A stretch of DNA of 64,000 nucleotides from Liolophura sinensis (Eukaryota > Mollusca > Polyplacophora > Chitonida > Chitonidae): assembly GCF_032854445.1 (NCBI RefSeq), contig NC_088295.1:63161249-63225248 (forward strand), given 5' to 3'. Numbering within the stretch: position 1 is the first letter of the stretch; every line of letters starts with the position of its first letter. Below the pieces are notes generated by a model. That model did not search any database. It worked only from the letters and a program-made list of their open reading frames with translations, and was not told the origin of the DNA. Below are positions 13,379-40,860 of this stretch, piece after piece. The position numbers and the translations under genes were made by a program.

Positions 13379-13557
13379 GGATTAAGCGGTGGGCTCACCG
13401 CATCGGTTCATACAGTGAGGCAGCAGATTCGAATCCAACTGTAGCTTATCTCGCCAGGTTTGTAAGGTATGCCTACCTGGTGAAATCATTTGATTTTCTC
13501 CAAGGATTCCAGTTAGCTCTACCGATAAACAAAAATCTTGAAATAGACATTAAATAA
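13379..13557 (+). mobile_element. Possible tRNA-headed SINE of another family
   Basis: A-box-like GGGCTCACCGCATCGG is followed 30 bases later by a B box, GATTCGAATCC, then a body with GCCTACCTGGTGAAATC. The order and spacing suit a tRNA-derived SINE head. No flanking duplication or partner copy was found. Confidence 0.4.
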
Positions 13558-13658
13558 CACAAATCCAGTTAATACACAAATAAATTCGCGTAGGCTTTCC
13601 ATAGAAACTTTCACCCTGTAACTTTTTCATCTTAATAACTTATGGATCATAAACCAGA

Positions 13659-13806
13659 GTCCAGTTCATGTTGGCTTCCTCTCCGGCCTTACGTGAGAAA
13701 GCCTGACAGCAACCTGCGAATGATCGTGTGCTTCCCCTTGGCTCTGTCCAGTTTCCTCCCACCATAATGCTGACGGCGTAAAACATGAATCAAATAAATA
13801 AATAAA
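13659..13806 (+). mobile_element. 5'-truncated SINE with internal deletion
   Basis: Begins inside the body (GTCCAGTTCATGTTGGCTTC) and runs to AAACATGAATCAAATAAATA. The segment carrying TATAAGTGAAATATTCTTG is deleted. Confidence 0.88.
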
Positions 13807-13809
13807 TTT

Positions 13810-16800
13810 TTCTGGCGTCAATGATTGATTCAAATTGAGCGCTGGTATAAACATGTGTAGTTAGAGGCGTGGTTTTAGTTTACAAACTCCTAAATGTATA
13901 GTTCGTACGCGAAAGTTCAGTTCATATTAGGCCAGGTTTGCTATCGCCACAAGTATCGGAGAGGTCTGCTTTGCATCACTTGGGGAGATGATCAAATTTC
14001 CTGGAAATGTAACTCCCATAAGCGGCAATACTTTTCAACAGATACACTGAACAGTTGTTGCTAAGAGCAGAGCTTATGTAATGGAGTTGTGTGACTAACA
14101 CTGGAGACAGAGATCAGCTGAAATGTAAACTGCTCTGAACGTTTCTGCCCTTCCCCTCTTGGGCAGTTAAATGTTATCTACGCCGTACCTGTCAATCATA
14201 ACAGCGCCCGACAGCTTTTGCCTACCTGAGTGCATGTTAGTGCACGGTCTACCGCCTGAATCCGGGCCCGCCCGCCTGGCTTGTGAGCACATCCGGAACG
14301 CTTGGCTGCTTACTTACGCCAGCCATATGTTGAACGACTATCTCTACATCTCAGTTCTGTAAAAACAAACTAAACGGTTGTGTGTTTGTGTGTGTATATG
14401 TGTGTTGAAACACGAGACCGAGGTAAATGTCAGGAGATACAGCTGCAGTGTCATCCTAGAGCAGAGATAATTAACGTGATATTCTAATAGATCCGTTATC
14501 CTGGTACCGTATTTACCCGAGCGGTGCCCGTCTGCCATCCATGTGAGACGTCAAACTCAGTGTACATTGATTGGATCCAAAGGCTCCTTGAATGGTACGA
14601 TTGGTTGATTTACTGATTTATTGATTCATTCAGTCAGTTAGTTGGTTGGTTAGTTGGTTAGTTGGTTGGTCGATTAATTGATTGATTGAATAATTGATTA
14701 ATTGATTATGATTGATTTATTGGTTTATTGATCGCTAACAGTCCTTTTTGTTTTGAATGGAGAGGATATCTAGCAGAACCTGTTGGCATTCATAGCAAAC
14801 GGTGCCAATCACACTGACCTCACCTGCTGATATATTTACTAAACCATACTCCACTTCACTACACCTGATAAAGCTGATACGCTGTACCAGTGAAAATTTG
14901 TGCAATACTGTTTTCAACCTTAGTCTCTAACATGCTACCGCAACTCCCTAAGAAACACTTTACTGAAAGCTCATTCAGAGCTCTTTATTTGGACCAACTA
15001 AACAATTTATTGCCACTTATAGTAGTAGTGAAATTTGATTAACTTAACTATGTGCTCCACAATAAAGGACTCGCTCTTCCCGCTATCTGTGTGGGTAGAT
15101 TTAGAACAGACCACTATCGAGTCCCGTCATCGTGTGGACATCGCCACCTGGGTCCCAGAAGGGTTAACCCGACAGAATGGAGAGGGTCGTAAAATAACGA
15201 TTTACGTCTTCCGTTAGGCTTTCGACAGACTCCCAGGACGCTCTATGCGTAGGCTACGAGGTAAGCGAGGAACAATTCAAAATGTAGACGTATTGAAGAC
15301 ACAGTCAGCGTAGAGGGTAAAGCCTGGGTGTCATGGAAGATTATATGTAAACGTTAACCGGTTCACCTGCTATTGGTTCACGTGCTATAGTTGAACCAGA
15401 ACGCACACAAGTGTATTGCCCACGTGGTAGTGACAGTTCAAACCTGCTGAGTAATTAATTAGATTTCGGTCAATTGTCTATGCAACTGGTTTCGAGCGTC
15501 AAATCTGAGATGTTGTATGAAATTATGCGCTTTGTTTTCCAGTAGTCCTCGGTTAACTACATGAGATTGGTCTCATTTTTATACGTTTCATTCTTGCCTC
15601 GTTCTTCGGAAAACCTTAACAATGATTGGCTAATTTTGAAAATATCCAGTGCTGACCGCTGAAGTAACGACCTGAAGCTAATATAGAATGGATTCCTATA
15701 CATGAAACGTTCAAAAATGTCAAAATTTGCAATGTTTGTTTCTTTGTTGCATAGGAATTTGACTGAGATTTTAGCAATATTCCATTTCTATCATGAAGGT
15801 ATAATTCCTTTGTCGACGGAACTGTACTGAAGCGCTATGACAAAGACACCAGAAATGACACCACACTCAAGCAAGGTAGACTGATACCGGCTTGACTATC
15901 TCCTGGTGTATTTTTTTACGTTGATAACGACAGGCGAGGAAGTACAAATATTTTCAGCGTTAAATCTAATGTCTGACTTGACTTGGAACATCAGCAAAGT
16001 GATTGTTTCACTGAGAACTATACAACAAAACACACTATTCAAAAAGATTAGTATAACATCACAAAATGTTGAATTAATTCTAAAATCCTAAAAGTTGGAA
16101 GCTTAGATGTTTATTTACAATCATCAAATGAATAATACTACAAAAATCATTCATGCTTTTCTTAATAACGATGACAACTTCCGTTTACATGAGTAGCAAT
16201 TATAACAGTAAAATTTCACAACATACTGTTTAACAAATTCATCCAAAGGCATCTTACATTGCAGCGTTTTTGCCCATGCAGGTTAGAGTTGCAGTTTATC
16301 AAGCTTAAAAAATCATTTAGCGAGTTGAAAACATGTGATATCTGAATGCAAATGCCATGAAAGCTATATATATTAACAAACACACAAACCTTAAACAAAA
16401 GACCTCGAAAATAAAACTGCTATAAAGGGTATAATACCTACAAATTTAAAGGTTAACGTAGAAAATATAACAAGCAAATGTATGTAAACATAACAAAAGG
16501 GCCTTGCTTATTGCGTTGTACATGCATTTGTGTATCTGACAGCTTTGTCTACCACATAGAAATAGTTTACATATATAAAGCACATAAATGTAACAGTAAA
16601 CAGGAGGGAGAGACACTTCTCCTTAGATACAGACAGGTTATTTTTTTTTGTTTATCTTTGGAAACATAATTGTATTATCAAACTTATATGGCCTTAGTCA
16701 GTATATAATTTTTAAAAAGTACATGATGTAGCGTGCCAAATGCAGTGCTATGCAAATAACGTTAACATTCTTTTCATAAAACTAAGTAATAACCCCTGGA

Positions 16801-17550
16801 AACATGAGACATAATGATATTTTAGAAAACTGTATGCAACTTAAAGAAACGCGTAAATGGCTTTTAGGTTGAAAGATGAAGTGATTTTAAAGTTACCACC
16901 TTTCCAGAAGAAGGTTGCATGGTTCCATTCTATGAAAGGGGTTTTTTTACATTTCATATCAGATATACTCGTCATTATTAGTACAAATTGTGTGTTACGA
17001 CATATATAGCAAAAATTATAAACAAAACAAAAGTCGAGTTTCTTGTTATTACCGGTTTAGCTGAATATCACAAACGCAAAATTAAATATATGTATACACA
17101 ATCAATATACAATTAATACAAATCAAAGTCATATTCCGAGATGCACTTTATAGCATGAAAGGTAAATTTTCTCATTCACAAAATAATTGTAACAATATAT
17201 TGTTTCCTTTAAAACCATGGTTATGAATACAAAGAACGGAATGCTTACAGAATTTGGTATTCTTAAGAATACTTATTCTTAAATCCTTAAGAAAATCTAG
17301 CTTGAACAGTTGCCACGACAATTCCATTTTGAAATTATTGAGAGTAAGAGTCGGAGTAAGAAAATGGGTATAGTCCTAGTAAAGACCTGTCTTTTGACCA
17401 TCAAGAGTCATCATTTTGTCTTCAACACAGCACATTAAGCACCATGGAAAACCCGTGTACCCTATTTCTTAGATCCACACTACCCGCACCCCACCACACC
17501 ACCCCCATCTCACTCACCTCAACACCCCCACCCTCATCAAAGGTCATGTC
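13810..17550. other. No gene seen
   Basis: Only the GATT-type tract at 14598. The part from about 16100 to 17300 is strongly AT-rich. Confidence 0.6.
14598..14732. repeat. (GATT/GGTT) low-complexity tract
   Basis: Imperfect four-base repeats of TTGA, TTGG and TTAG over about 135 bases. Confidence 0.8.
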
Positions 17551-17614
17551 ACTTACTGACAGCTGGGATGAATATAACAGATATTTGTTATATTCACACC
17601 AGCTGACAGGTAAG
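17551..17614. repeat. Long hairpin just 3' of the receptor gene
   Basis: Arms 17556-17579 (CTGACAGCTGGGATGAATAT and on) and 17586-17609 match at 21 of 24 positions around a 6-base loop; pairing extends a few bases further through TTAC/GTAAG. Each arm carries a CAGCTG E-box. Confidence 0.7.
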
Positions 17615-17727
17615 CAGAAACACAACAGATTGAACTCCGGTGATCAGGAGTATGTCTAACCACATGTAAAAGCTCTCATTTTAATGACACATGGAACCAT
17701 TTTTGTCCGATTTTAAAGCAAACCTTT

Positions 17728-17733
17728 TTTATT
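17728..17733 (-). terminator. Candidate polyadenylation signal of the receptor gene
   Basis: AATAAA on the minus strand, 27 bases past the stop codon. If used, the 3' UTR is very short. Only the motif and its position support this. Confidence 0.4.
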
Positions 17734-17760
17734 TCACTTTAAGGTCGATCAGTATAACCA

Positions 17761-33129
<15,369 letters not shown>

Positions 33130-33227
33130 TTTCCGGGGCGTCTGCGTAAATCAAACCGCCAAAGGCTCTATGTGGGCTACGACTGCCTGCTATGATGATC
33201 TACTACCTCACTTGGGCCAGACCTGGA

Positions 33228-33235
33228 TCACGTGA
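33228..33235. promoter_or_regulatory. TCACGTGA E-box about 100 bp upstream of the receptor start codon
   Basis: This eight-base palindrome is a perfect CACGTG E-box with the flanks preferred by MiT/TFE and USF bHLH factors (CLEAR-like). It lies 99-106 bases upstream of the ATG, where a core promoter would be expected. No TATA box is obvious. Function is inference. Confidence 0.35.
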
Positions 33236-33729
33236 CCAAAAGTGTTCCGGTCGATGTACCTATACCCCCCTCTGCAAATATGGCTTACAAAAGATCACTG
33301 CTCACGTTTGGAGCCGCGTGCAGAGCCGTAATATGCAAAATACGAGGAAGAAACTTGTTATGTAGCACGAATGGTCTTTGTACTCGGTTTGGCTAACCAG
33401 GTGGCCTGTTTACTGTATATAAAACGTACAGTGCAGGATTTGTACATGACAAAATAAGCAAAAAACACGTTTGCTTTGACTATAGAAACTAGGCTATAGA
33501 TTATAAGCTTAGACCATCTTAAATTTTTATTGCCTGGTGTATCCGTTTACATTGTTTGTATACTGGTCTAGATAGGTATACACAGTTCTTCGCAGTTAGT
33601 TTCTCTCTTTTTACACCCATATGTTTATGATGGTATTCTTGGGTAGAAGTGTCGTACAGACAGTTAATTACAGACACTCTCAACCGGCTCAATTGTTCGA
33701 CGTATGATCTTATTCTAAAGTAGAATTGT

Positions 33730-33964
33730 GGCCTATGGGGTTAACACGCCAGCGCTACCCCCTCCCACCAATGCGGTCACGGTGAATCCAGCTCGTGCTG
33801 GCTTCCTCTCCAGCTGTACGTGGGAAGGTACGAGCAACCTACGGATGATCGTGGGTTTCCCTTGAGCCCTTCCTGGTTTCCTCCCACCATAATGCTGGCT
33901 GCCGTTGTATAAGTTAAATATTCTTGAGTACGGCGCAAAACACTAATCAAATAAACAAATAAAT
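33730..33964 (+). mobile_element. SINE, near full length, worn head
   Basis: CACGCCAGCGCTACC, CACCAATGCGGTCACGGTGA, CTCCCACCATAATGCTGGCT and the tail module to AATAAACAAATAAATAAA. Candidate duplication AAAGTAGAATTGT (33717-33729) and AAAGCAGCATTGT (33965-33977), 11 of 13 matching. Confidence 0.9.
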
Positions 33965-34675
33965 AAAGCAGCATTGTCATGATTTCCCCCTGGAGTTTCC
34001 CACATGACATCTGTTCTTTGCGTTAATATACCGACCCATTCACATTTCGTTCCATCTCACGAACAATGCAATAACTAACGTAAATCACAATACCAAAAAC
34101 TTTTCACAAACACCATTTATCGCAAAATCCCATAAATCTGTTGCATGAAAAACCCCGATGAATCGATAGTATTTTCATCGATAAGTATAGCCTTAAATAC
34201 TTCAATATCCAGAGCCCAAAATGTCAAGGCTGGGCGTTTTTTTTATGCGTATTGTTTATGTATACTGTAACCGAGCGTGTCGTAACCAAGGGGGAATCCC
34301 CTCGCTTTCCCGGCAGTGGCATTGTGGCGATAAGCGGACGGCAGCGTAAGTCTAACTGTTTGTACAGTCATTTGTCATCTACCAGCATGGTGTACATGGT
34401 GTACGTCAAAATACGGCCGTAAGCAACAATGGAAACAATCGACGAATATAATGAAGAATCCGTGAGATTTTCTCGCCTCCACTGTTCTTATATGACTTGA
34501 TGGCAATAAGTGGTTGACAGTGCTTCTGTGGCCCAAACCCTAAACATTAACCTCAACACTAACCCTAAACTCCTAACCCTAGCTGTTCATGTCACCTCTC
34601 AAAGTTCGCCGGAGATTCATGTTAGATTTCAGCATGATGGCTATGGCACCTGACTTCATCAAACAATGTAAGATT

Positions 34676-34715
34676 GGCCATCATCGTATAGGTGAAATAT
34701 TCTTATGCGCCACAA
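34676..34715 (+). repeat. SINE tail fragment beside another SINE
   Basis: GGCCATCATCGTATAGGTGA then AATATTCTTATGCGCC matches the tail module in forward orientation and directly precedes the reversed SINE at 34722. Confidence 0.7.
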
Positions 34716-34721
34716 TGAAAT

Positions 34722-34723
34722 AT

Positions 34724-34755
<32 letters not shown>

Positions 34756-34976
34756 TTTTTTACGCCTTACCCAAGAATATTTCACCTATATGACGACGGC
34801 TAACATTATGATGGGAAGAAACCGGACAGAGCCTGGGGGAAACCCGCGACCATCCAAAGACTGCTGACAGATCTTCCCACGTACTGCCAGAGAGGAAGCC
34901 AGCATGAGCTGGACTTAAACTCAGAGCGACTGCATTGGTGAGAGGCTCCTGAGTCATTGCGCCGTGTGAGGCGCCC
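34722..34976 (-). mobile_element. SINE with long ATTT end and TSD
   Basis: A long (ATTT)n end, the tail module, GAAACCGGACAGAGCC, GCATGAGCTGGACTTAAAC, and the head end GAGGCGCCCC. It is flanked by CACAATGAAAT (34711-34721) and CACAATGCAAT (34977-34987). Confidence 0.92.
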
Positions 34977-35185
34977 CACAATGCAATGAATAAATATATA
35001 CAGACGTGCACATAACCGTGGATAATTTGTATTCTGTTTTGATTAATACTGATCGATAATTTAATCCACTCATGAACAGCTCCTTAATTACCATCCCAGT
35101 TCTTCGTGCGAGCTCAGTAATCAACATGACTGAGCAAAACAAGCACCACTAGTAATGACAAAGAATAGAAAACATTTAAGGAGTT

Positions 35186-35418
35186 GCTTATTTATTTAAT
35201 CGATGTTTTATGCCGTACTCAAGAATATTTAACTGACACGACAGCGGCCAGCATTGTGGTGGAAGGAAACCGGAAAGAGCCCGGGGACTATCCGTCGGTT
35301 GCTGTCAAATCTTCCCACGTACGGCCGGAGAGGAGCTGGATTTGAGCTGGATTTCACAACAACCGCATTGGGTCATTGTGCTACTCTAGCACGCTAATCA
35401 CTAAATTACGGAGGCCCC
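35186..35418 (-). mobile_element. SINE, full span with internal deletions
   Basis: Runs from TTATTTATTTAATCGATG to the head end ACGGAGGCCCC. Part of the body near the B box is deleted and locally duplicated (GAGCTGGATTTGAGCTGGAT). Confidence 0.9.
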
Positions 35419-36911
35419 AAAAGAAGTATATATAGAAGTACTTTGTTAGTTACCTTTAAATTTTGATCTCCACGACCTTACACGGGAGGATCTTTGTATG
35501 GTGGCCGTTATTGCCATACGTGATACACGTCAATAGTACTGAAAGTTTTACACTGGCATTTAATGCTTGTGTTAACGATGAAAAGTACGGAGCCGTTAAA
35601 AGTAAAACTGGTAAAAATAAAAAAGAGATTTACAGATCACGAGAAATAAAAACTGAGGATTTATATCGATTATACTATATTCAATTAATATAGACTATCT
35701 TTATATATAAAGATATATCTATATTTCTATCTTTCTTGGAAGGCTGTTCACAAAACAAATTCGGGATTCTTCTGAGAAAATTATGTTGTTGTCCGAGATA
35801 ACTGACCAATAGCAACGCTGCTTTGTGGTAATATTTCAAAACTGATATATGGCTGTCACTAGTTGGTCAGTTAACTCGGCCGATCTATAACTGCCAAGTT
35901 GTGGGTACAGTTCCACGATAGTGACGTGGAGCTCAGGTATGTAAGCCTGGCTACGATTGGTCAGTTATACTCTATCAACAATTAACTGAATTTCAGAAAT
36001 TCTTTGAATCTAAATGCTAAGACCAACATAATACATACAAGGTAATACATACAAAGTTGCAAAGAATTCAGCTGAATAAGTAGTGACGTATAATCAAAAC
36101 GACTGGCACCAAAAGCCCATTTTCTATCAGCCGTTTGTACAATGCGTACTTTCCAAGTTAAAGTTAGGTATTATTTTTCGAGCACACAAGGTCTTTAAAT
36201 TTTTCTCGTCTTATTTGCTGTAGAATTCGAACCCACATTCAGACACTTCCTGTTTGCTTTGTACAATGATGATCTATTAAAGGTATGCTCCGTGTAAGTA
36301 AATTGTTAAGTTCTTCCGCTTTGCATCATTTTACTTAGTTACTTATCATTTACCTCACGAATGAGACGCGTTGACCAATGCAATGACTGTAAACAGAATG
36401 CATTTTATCGACGGAGTGAAATGACATCTTATATATACAACGATTTTGCCAAAGGGAAAATTTCGTCACTATATACATGTATATAGTGTATACTGTATAT
36501 AGTGTGTACATCAATACCCCCACACTTCCCCCTCCTAAAAAGAAGAAACGGATAAGTTGCTCATGAGAATAACACCAGATATTGACTTGAAATGAGCCTC
36601 TGTTGCTTACTTTACGATTACTAGCATTCTGACTCAGAATTATTGAGTTTTTAATTGATTGCCCTTGATATAAACTATATATAAACTATCAAGTTTAATT
36701 TTGTTCCGTTTCATCCTGGTACCCTATGTTTTAGTATTTTATTTTAAAAACATTTTGATGAATTAAATGGATGTAGTTTCACATTTTTTTCTATTACAGA
36801 ATATATCGATTGACATCCATGTTCATGTCACACACTGAGTGTTTGGTAAATTCACAGCAAATACAATTTATTGCAACCTGGATTGAAGTATTGCAGTTGC
36901 AAGTAACCTGG

Positions 36912-36913
<2 letters not shown>

Positions 36914-37003
<90 letters not shown>
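36914..37003. repeat. (TA)n microsatellite
   Basis: About 45 uninterrupted TA units. Assembly length here is unreliable. Confidence 0.97.
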
Positions 37004-37006
<3 letters not shown>

Positions 37007-37589
37007 ACTCTGTAAAGATAGCTGTTTAACTGTAATTGTTCTGACAGAAACAAAACAGTTACATATTGAAAACAAAGGACCTGGTACAGATACCATGGCT
37101 AAGCTAATTTTTAGCAAGTGCCCCCAAAAGACGACTGGCCTTTGATATATGGAATCAAAGGGTGTATCCAGAGCTGATATTTATAAAATGTACGTAATAC
37201 ATCCATACAATAGTCGAAACAGGTAGCTGTTTCAGGACGGAGTTGCTGAAAGTGTCGAATAGGAGTGAAAATGCCTTTAGAATTTAAAATAAATGAGCTA
37301 ACAAAATTGAAAAAAATGATGTTTTAATAACTCCAATAATAAAAACTTATTATTATGATCTGCATATAAAAAAACCAATAATTTTTTGGGGGGATTTTTT
37401 TTTTCTTTTTGCTTTTTACTTAATCACACCTGGAAATGTCCAAAAAGCTGAATCAGAAAGGCAAGTATAAGAATATGGAAATTATTAAGTAAAATACCTT
37501 TTTTATCTCTCGTAATTCCAGAAAAAGCTGATGTTTTCTATTGTATAGAAAGTACCCCAATATCTATTGGTGAAACATGCATATACATA

Positions 37590-38466
37590 AATCAAATCAC
37601 GTTATTTATCACAAAGCCGAAACTTCCAGTCATCCATCCCAATACACACATTGTTCGTAATCCCATCTATATCCCTATATCCATATCACGTTACTTATCA
37701 CATCATAGACGAATTGCTTCCAGTTATCCATCCCAAAACACCCAATGTTCGTAATCCCATCTATATCCTTCTAAAACTATCACGTTACTTATCACATCAT
37801 AGACGAATTGCTTCCAGTTATCCATCCCAAAACACCCAATGTTCGTAATCCCATCTATATCCTTCTAAAACTATCACGATACTTATCACATCATAGACGA
37901 TTTGCTTCCAGTTATCCATCCCAATACACACATTGTTCGTAATCCCATCTATATCCCTACATCCATATCACGTTACTTATCACATCATAGACGAATTGCT
38001 TCCAGTTATCCATCCCAAAACACCCAATGTTCGTAATCCCATCTATATCCTTCTAAAACTATCACGTTACTTATCACATCATAGACGATTTGCTTCCAGT
38101 TATCCATCCCAATACACACATTGTTCGTAATCCCATCTATATCCCTACATCCATATCACGTTACTTATCACATCATAGACGAATTGCTTCCAGTTATCCA
38201 TCCCAAAACACCCAATGTTCGTAATCCCATCTATATCCTTCTAAAACTATCACGTTACTTATCATATCATAGACGAATTGCTTTCAATTATCCATCCCAA
38301 AACACACAATGTTCGTAATCCCATCTATATCCTTCTAAAACTATCACGATACTTATCACATCATAGACGAATTGCTTCCAGTTATTCATCCCAAAACACC
38401 CAATGTTCGTAATCCCATCTATATCTTTCCAAACAAATCACATTACTTATCACATCATAGACGATT
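37590..38466. repeat. 94-bp minisatellite array, nine units
   Basis: GTTCGTAATCCCATCTATAT starts at 37653 and recurs at exact 94-base steps to 38405. Subtype A has CACACATTGTTCG and CCCTACATCCATATC; subtype B has ACCCAATGTTCG and CCTTCTAAAACTATC. The order is A B B A B A B B' C, with a worn partial unit before the first. Short open frames across it are artefacts, since 94 is not a multiple of 3. Confidence 0.96.
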
Positions 38467-39166
38467 GTGGGTTAAATTTGTGTATTTAATGAGAATTAGT
38501 TTTCAGAGTTTATACCATATTAACGAAATACATTAGCCAATCGACATATTCTCCGTTTTACCGTCAAGTTCTAGAACTTTTTTTTGTCAAAAACCAATCA
38601 AAAAACGACCAAAACCGCTTCTTCACTGTACGGCAAGAGGGATAGTTTCAATTTTGGCATTTCAAATTAGCCAATGCCCCGATAGGTCCTGTGGCGTCTA
38701 CATATCTCGCCTTGGGGTATTTGTTAGACCGTGGGTGTGATTTATGTGACGATATCAGTCAATGTCATAAGTTTTTACTGGCGTGCCAAGATTATTCCAT
38801 CAACCTCTTTCACTTTAAGCTTCTTAGGTTTTACAATCAGTATAATTTTCTTGTAAGTAAATAAGGACAGAATCCATGGCACACTGTTACATAAATGTGT
38901 CTAATTGCGCTTAACACAGTGCAAGGGGCTGTGAAATTTATCGTGTTGAATTAGATCGCCACGTTTTACACTTGAACAGTTGCAATGAAAGCTACACATA
39001 TTTTCATTTTCGACGTCTTAAACAGTAGCATTATACACCATTTGGACACTGATTACATTTATTCGCCTAGAACATTCCGTTGATTCTTCCCATCATCAGT
39101 AAAAAAAAACTGTTGACTGCTTGTTCTTGCTTAAATCCGTCCTAATTTCGTGCTTTATGTTCTTTC

Positions 39167-39399
39167 TTAATTCTTTGGGGGTTTGTATCGAACGATGTTT
39201 TGGGATTTGGCCTTGTGATTATTGACCCGGAACGTCCATTGTGGTTGACGGCTGGTATACGAATATCTTTTTGACACATATATAGATTCTCGCTTCCCAA
39301 GATGTCCAAGGATCTCAAGTTTTGGGAATACAATGCCGTCCTTCAAGTCGGGCAGTTTATCAATGGTGCTTTCTGCAGGACAGTTCTTAAACACCGGAG
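39167..39399 (-). pseudogene. Decayed paralogue of HYR exon 7
   Basis: After a conserved CTCTTCAG acceptor the minus strand reads APVFKNCPAESTIDKLPDLK and stays open to a TAA. The first about 45 residues align with exon 7 of the receptor (APVFENCP at the start, GRTALVP against DGIVFP). The conserved ECSFIVRI end is missing, so the domain cannot be complete. It lies about 6 kb upstream of the receptor gene, on the same strand. Confidence 0.65.
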
Positions 39400-39865
39400 C
39401 TGAAGAGAAGTGTGTAACGGGACACATGCTCCTGTTTTTTTCGTGGAGTGAAAAAATCATAACTACATGTAAATTATAAGAAAGTCGTCACTAGAATTTT
39501 ATTGCTGCATTCCCAATGGACAAGTTACATTATCTGACTCAATATACAGAAATGAACCATAGAACAATAATTTCGACCCCACATTTTAAATACAAATCTC
39601 TTGTTAATTTACCTCAGTTAGCGTTTATTCCAACACTCTATATAAACGCTTGCAAAGTAGCAACGTCACTGGCCTTATATTACTTAAACTGCTCAAAATA
39701 TTCTGGTGTCATCGCATGACATGAAAACGATGCAAAGAGACCCTTTGTCCACCAGAAAAATCATGGATTCAATAGGAACAGAATACAGCATGGAGAATAT
39801 AACTAAAACAGCTTTCTGGGCTATTTTGACACATAAAATATGGGAGGCAACTGTTCCCACCATAC

Positions 39866-40113
39866 CTTTACAAACTTTACAGTGCTGGTTATTTTCTCTT
39901 GCTTGTCGCTTACACCTTCGGAAACCTTCTGGAGTAGGCGGACAGTTGACAGAGAAGTTGTGGGTTCCTCGGTAGGGCATGTGGAGTCAGGGTGCAAAAG
40001 AGCGCAGATTTAACAAAAGTTGGCACGGAATGTCTCCCTTACGTCGATCCCTTGATTGGGATCCGAAATATCGATTTCTTCTCTCCGGCACATTCATCAT
40101 CGGACTTACACTG
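39866..40113 (-). pseudogene. Decayed paralogue of the WAP-VWC exon
   Basis: On the minus strand, 39866-39960 encodes PEGFRRCKRQARENNQHCKV, then CKG and a GT donor, matching the end of exon 6 (SGFRRCKRQTRGDNQCCKVCKG), with one cysteine of the CC pair changed to His. Further along, DNA similarity to exon 6 continues to about 40113, including the segment that matches CHPDP/GTCAGGGTGCAAA. The counterpart of CKVC now contains an in-frame TAA, and about 50 bases of the WAP part are gone. It is therefore a broken copy. Order and strand relative to the HYR copy match the intact gene. Confidence 0.7.
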
Positions 40114-40860
40114 TATTATACCCTTTGCACTGTTTTGATGTCATTGTATGTTAAATGTGATGACAGCACAGCATTTTGAACATCTAATAAAAGATCTAGT
40201 AAACATCACAGATCTAGTAAACATCACAGTTCACTTTTTTACCTAATCCTGTTAAATGTGATGACAGCACAGCATTTTGAACATCTAATTTTGAACATCT
40301 AATAAAAGATCTAGTAAACATCACAGTTCACTTTTTTACCTAATCCTGCTGAAGCCATTGTGCTAGGGGACGCGTAGTTTGCTGATCTTTATGTTTCTTT
40401 CTAACACGTTGAACTGTCACACTTTGGCAGAGATGACCCGGCATCCTAAAGGGAAGGTTTCACACACAGCATGTTACCTTAAAGTTCTTAACCGTGTATT
40501 AGTAAACAGTCACACCGGAGCAGTCAAGAATCGAGTGCTCGAAGTGAAAACAATCATCATTTATGGATGGGAATTCATGTGAGTTGAAGAAGACGTCGGT
40601 GTATGAAGGCTATATTAACACTAGATTAGGAAAGATGTGAAAATATCAATAAAATTAAACCTTCCATTGTATGAGCTTGTAATAATGAGATGTTACACCG
40701 TTAATTTAACCATACCTTAAGTATACCTTAACTGACAACAGGCCGTATTTCACCGGTTACGTATGACCATGTCGCTGTTCTTGTTTTACTCTCTATGCTG
40801 GAAGTCATTATATTGTATCCCTGTAAAAACCAAGATTCTGTTGGTAGACTAAGTATTGTA
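40110..40860 (+). repeat. Dispersed repeat R2, larger copy split by other sequence
   Basis: 40110-40395 matches 43310-43465 (CCCTTTGCACTGTTTTGATG, TGACAGCACAGCATTTTGAA, GCGTAGTTTGCT), and 40720-40860 matches the R2 right end plus the core unit (ATTCTGTTGGTAGACTAAG). About 320 unrelated bases lie between. Inside, a segment of about 101 bp is duplicated in tandem (40151-40251 and 40252-40347). Confidence 0.65.

Noticed and set aside
13243-13557. 104-codon frame
   Set aside because: Most of it overlies a tRNA-headed SINE-like sequence; no protein similarity recognised.
34530-34585. Interstitial telomere-like CCCTAA sequence
   Set aside because: Only a few imperfect, non-tandem AACCCTA copies; too short and irregular.
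36794-37117. A 107-codon frame rich in Tyr-Ile
   Set aside because: It is a translation of the TA microsatellite and its flanks.
37651-38318. CRISPR-like regular spacing of near-identical segments
   Set aside because: Units are contiguous with no unique spacers, and the DNA is eukaryotic; it is a minisatellite.
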